A DNA stretch of 6,572 nt from the NCBI GenBank assembly GCA_965602655.1, contig CBFCZE010000146.1, positions 1-6,572 on the forward strand, given 5' to 3'. The position numbers were made by a program, and so were the translations under genes. The notes beneath the pieces are model-generated. The model saw only the letters and a list, made by a program, of their open reading frames with translations. It had not been told where the DNA came from and did not search any database. The DNA comes from JAAERC01 sp965602655 (lineage in GTDB: Bacteria; Zixibacteria; MSB-5A5; GN15; PGXB01). Positions 4,992 through 6,572 of this stretch are shown in pieces; within the stretch, counting starts at the first letter, position 1, and each line of letters starts with the position of its first letter.

Positions 4992-6572
4992 TCATCCACT
5001 CAGTCCGACTCTTGACAATAAATTGGAAAAACCGGAATCAGAACGAAGATCATCAAAAACTGGATTGATACTGAGCCATACCATCCAACTATCACGTTCA
5101 TCGCATGCTTTATTCAGCCATTTGAAGCCATTATCCTTATCGCCAAGGCCGATATAGACAATTGATATAAGATGTGCCGAAACATATCCTTTTTGGGAAA
5201 GATTAAGAAGCATCTCCAGTATTTCATTCGCTTCCTGCTTTTTCCCGGCAACGCCATAAGTGTAACCCAAAAATGCCGCCGTATAAGTACTCCCGCCCGA
5301 CAGAGAACCTGCTTTTTTACATGCAATAATTGCTTCATCATATTTTTTCTGACAGATGTATGGGGCGGCCAGGTAAGCGTGAGCCAGAGCAAAATTAGGA
5401 TCAACTTCCAATGCCTTATGGAATTTATTTATGGCTTCATCATGATCTCGTCTAAAATAATAAACCGCTCCCAGGCTGGAACCGATTATCATTGAAAGCG
5501 GATCGAGCTCAAAGGCCCACTGAATTTCATGGAGAGCCTGGTCCATTCTGTTTTGTGCCAATAAATAAAGTGAATAGTAATGATGAGCGGTAGCATAATT
5601 TGGATTCAACTCAATTGCCCGCTTGAAATTGTTTTCCGCCTCCGTCCAGTTCCTATCATAGAATGTGTTTACCCAGCCAAGAGCGGTGTGGGCTTCGGCT
5701 AGATTGGGATCAATTTCTACGGCCTTGCTTGCCGCCGCTTTCGCCCTGGGGCAGGCCTCATGAGGCGGCAGGAAATTATAAAAAGCCATTATGTTATATG
5801 AATCGGCCAATCCGGCATGAGGCAGGGCATAAGCCGGATCCTGCTCTATTGCCTGCTGAAAATATTCAACACCTCTTTGAAGTCCCCCCTCGTATCGTTT
5901 ATTCCAATAATGCCGCCCGCGCAGATAAAGATGATAAGCCTCAAGATTTTCGGTGTATTTTTTTACCAGTGGTTCGTCCTTATCCACTTTGAGTTGGACC
6001 ATTAGCTTGTCTGCGATCGATCGCGAAATCTCATCCTGAATAACAAACAGGTCGGTCATATCCCGATCATACTTTTCCGACCAGAGGTAGTATCCATCCT
6101 CAACGTTGACCAATTGAACAGTTATTCGAAGCTTATTCTCCTCACGACGTACGCTCCCTTCAAGGACCGTATCAACATTCAACGTTTGACCAATCTTACG
6201 AATATCAATATCCCCATTTTTAAACTGAGTAACCGCTGTCCGTGAAACAACACGGAGTTCATCAATTTTTGTAAGGGCGTTGATAATCTCGTCAGCCATG
6301 CCTTCACAGAAATACTCTTGATCCTTTTGGGGGCTAAGATCGGAAAACTGCAGGATAGCGATTGAGGGTAATCCCGGATGTGTCAAACTCGTTTCCGATG
6401 AATTCAATATTTGTTTCTCGCTGCCAAGCATGGTGAGACCCGATAACATCTTTTCGATACTCTGATATCTATCTTCAGGATTTTTTTCAAGCGCCTTGTT
6501 TACAATTTTTTGCAATTCCGGTGAAAGATCTGTTATCGGAGGCGGTTCCTGATATACTATTGCATATAAAAT
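4992..6572 (-). CDS. Ser/Thr protein kinase C-lobe end fused to a FlgO/TolB_N-like domain and TPR repeats (N-terminus beyond window)
   Basis: This is a partial gene, 526 residues to a TGA stop, open to the right edge. The first residues (YAIVYQEPPPITDLSPELQ, then IVNKALEKNPEDRYQS) are the last part of a eukaryotic-type kinase domain, including the conserved Arg of subdomain XI (EDRY). Hence the kinase active-site motifs must lie outside the window, and the TTG at 6515 is an internal Leu codon, not the start. After a short linker without a membrane helix, residues about 70-190 carry a FlgO/TolB_N-like domain (SIAILQFSDLS, GMADEIINALTKI, LEGSVRREENKLRITVQLVN, YLWSEKYDRD, IQDEISRSIADKL). This domain is often found between sensor or regulator domains and TPRs. 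About six to eight TPRs follow (about 205-480; for example AEAHTALGWVNTFY, AINKFHKALEVDPNFALAHAYLA). The end, FDDLRSDSGFSNLLSRVGL, is typical of this family. It probably acts in cytoplasmic signalling with the TPRs binding partners. It converges on the activator gene across 27 bp. Confidence 0.9.
   Translation of the reverse strand: MLYAIVYQEPPPITDLSPELQKIVNKALEKNPEDRYQSIEKMLSGLTMLGSEKQILNSSETSLTHPGLPSIAILQFSDLSPQKDQEYFCEGMADEIINALTKIDELRVVSRTAVTQFKNGDIDIRKIGQTLNVDTVLEGSVRREENKLRITVQLVNVEDGYYLWSEKYDRDMTDLFVIQDEISRSIADKLMVQLKVDKDEPLVKKYTENLEAYHLYLRGRHYWNKRYEGGLQRGVEYFQQAIEQDPAYALPHAGLADSYNIMAFYNFLPPHEACPRAKAAASKAVEIDPNLAEAHTALGWVNTFYDRNWTEAENNFKRAIELNPNYATAHHYYSLYLLAQNRMDQALHEIQWAFELDPLSMIIGSSLGAVYYFRRDHDEAINKFHKALEVDPNFALAHAYLAAPYICQKKYDEAIIACKKAGSLSGGSTYTAAFLGYTYGVAGKKQEANEILEMLLNLSQKGYVSAHLISIVYIGLGDKDNGFKWLNKACDERDSWMVWLSINPVFDDLRSDSGFSNLLSRVGLSG

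Noticed and set aside
5663..5992. A 109-codon plus-strand frame inside the kinase-TPR gene
   Set aside because: It is antisense to clear TPR coding sequence and shows no protein features of its own.

Overview
The window looks like a piece of an uncultured bacterial genome of moderate GC content with dense ATA/AAT/GAT codon use. The gene types suggest the FCB/Zixibacteria-Acidobacteria region of the tree: a secreted beta-helix protein followed by thrombospondin type 3 repeats, a Ser/Thr kinase fused to a FlgO/TolB_N-like domain and TPRs, and a GAF-type sigma-54 activator. The assignment rests on protein style only and is tentative. I see no rRNA, tRNA, CRISPR array, insertion sequence, phage gene or origin.

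Layout from left to right. Positions 1-1286 (minus strand) hold the N-terminal 428 residues of a secreted parallel beta-helix protein. It leaves the window on the left inside an array of calcium-binding TSP3 repeats encoded by near-identical 69-bp units. Positions 1287-1696 are AT-rich and non-coding; they carry the beta-helix promoter region and a strong intrinsic terminator (1623-1659) for the next gene. Positions 1697-2950 (minus) encode a 417-residue lipoprotein of unknown function whose central part resembles the LssY C-terminal family. Positions 2951-3389 form a divergent regulatory region. Positions 3390-4964 (plus) encode a complete GAF-AAA+-Fis sigma-54 activator. Positions 4992-6572 (minus) encode the C-terminal part of a Ser/Thr kinase-FlgO-TPR protein that leaves the window on the right. 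The last two genes converge with 27 bp between them.

The most interesting region is 2951-3389. On the minus strand, ahead of the lipoprotein gene, is a good match to a sigma-54 -24/-12 promoter (GGCA and TTGCT with the correct GG-N10-GC spacing). About 60-70 bp upstream of its predicted start lie overlapping inverted repeats suitable for an activator. The predicted transcript begins with a possible 14-codon leader ORF with a strong Shine-Dalgarno (SD) sequence. The divergently encoded neighbour is itself a sigma-54 activator. A weaker, imperfect copy of the same promoter pattern (GGCAT-N5-TTG) lies upstream of the beta-helix gene. The inference is a local circuit in which a cytoplasmic signal sensed by the GAF domain turns on one or two cell-envelope or secreted proteins. 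The kinase-TPR gene may be an unrelated neighbour or a further signalling input. The promoter, operator and leader assignments were read by eye and are untested.
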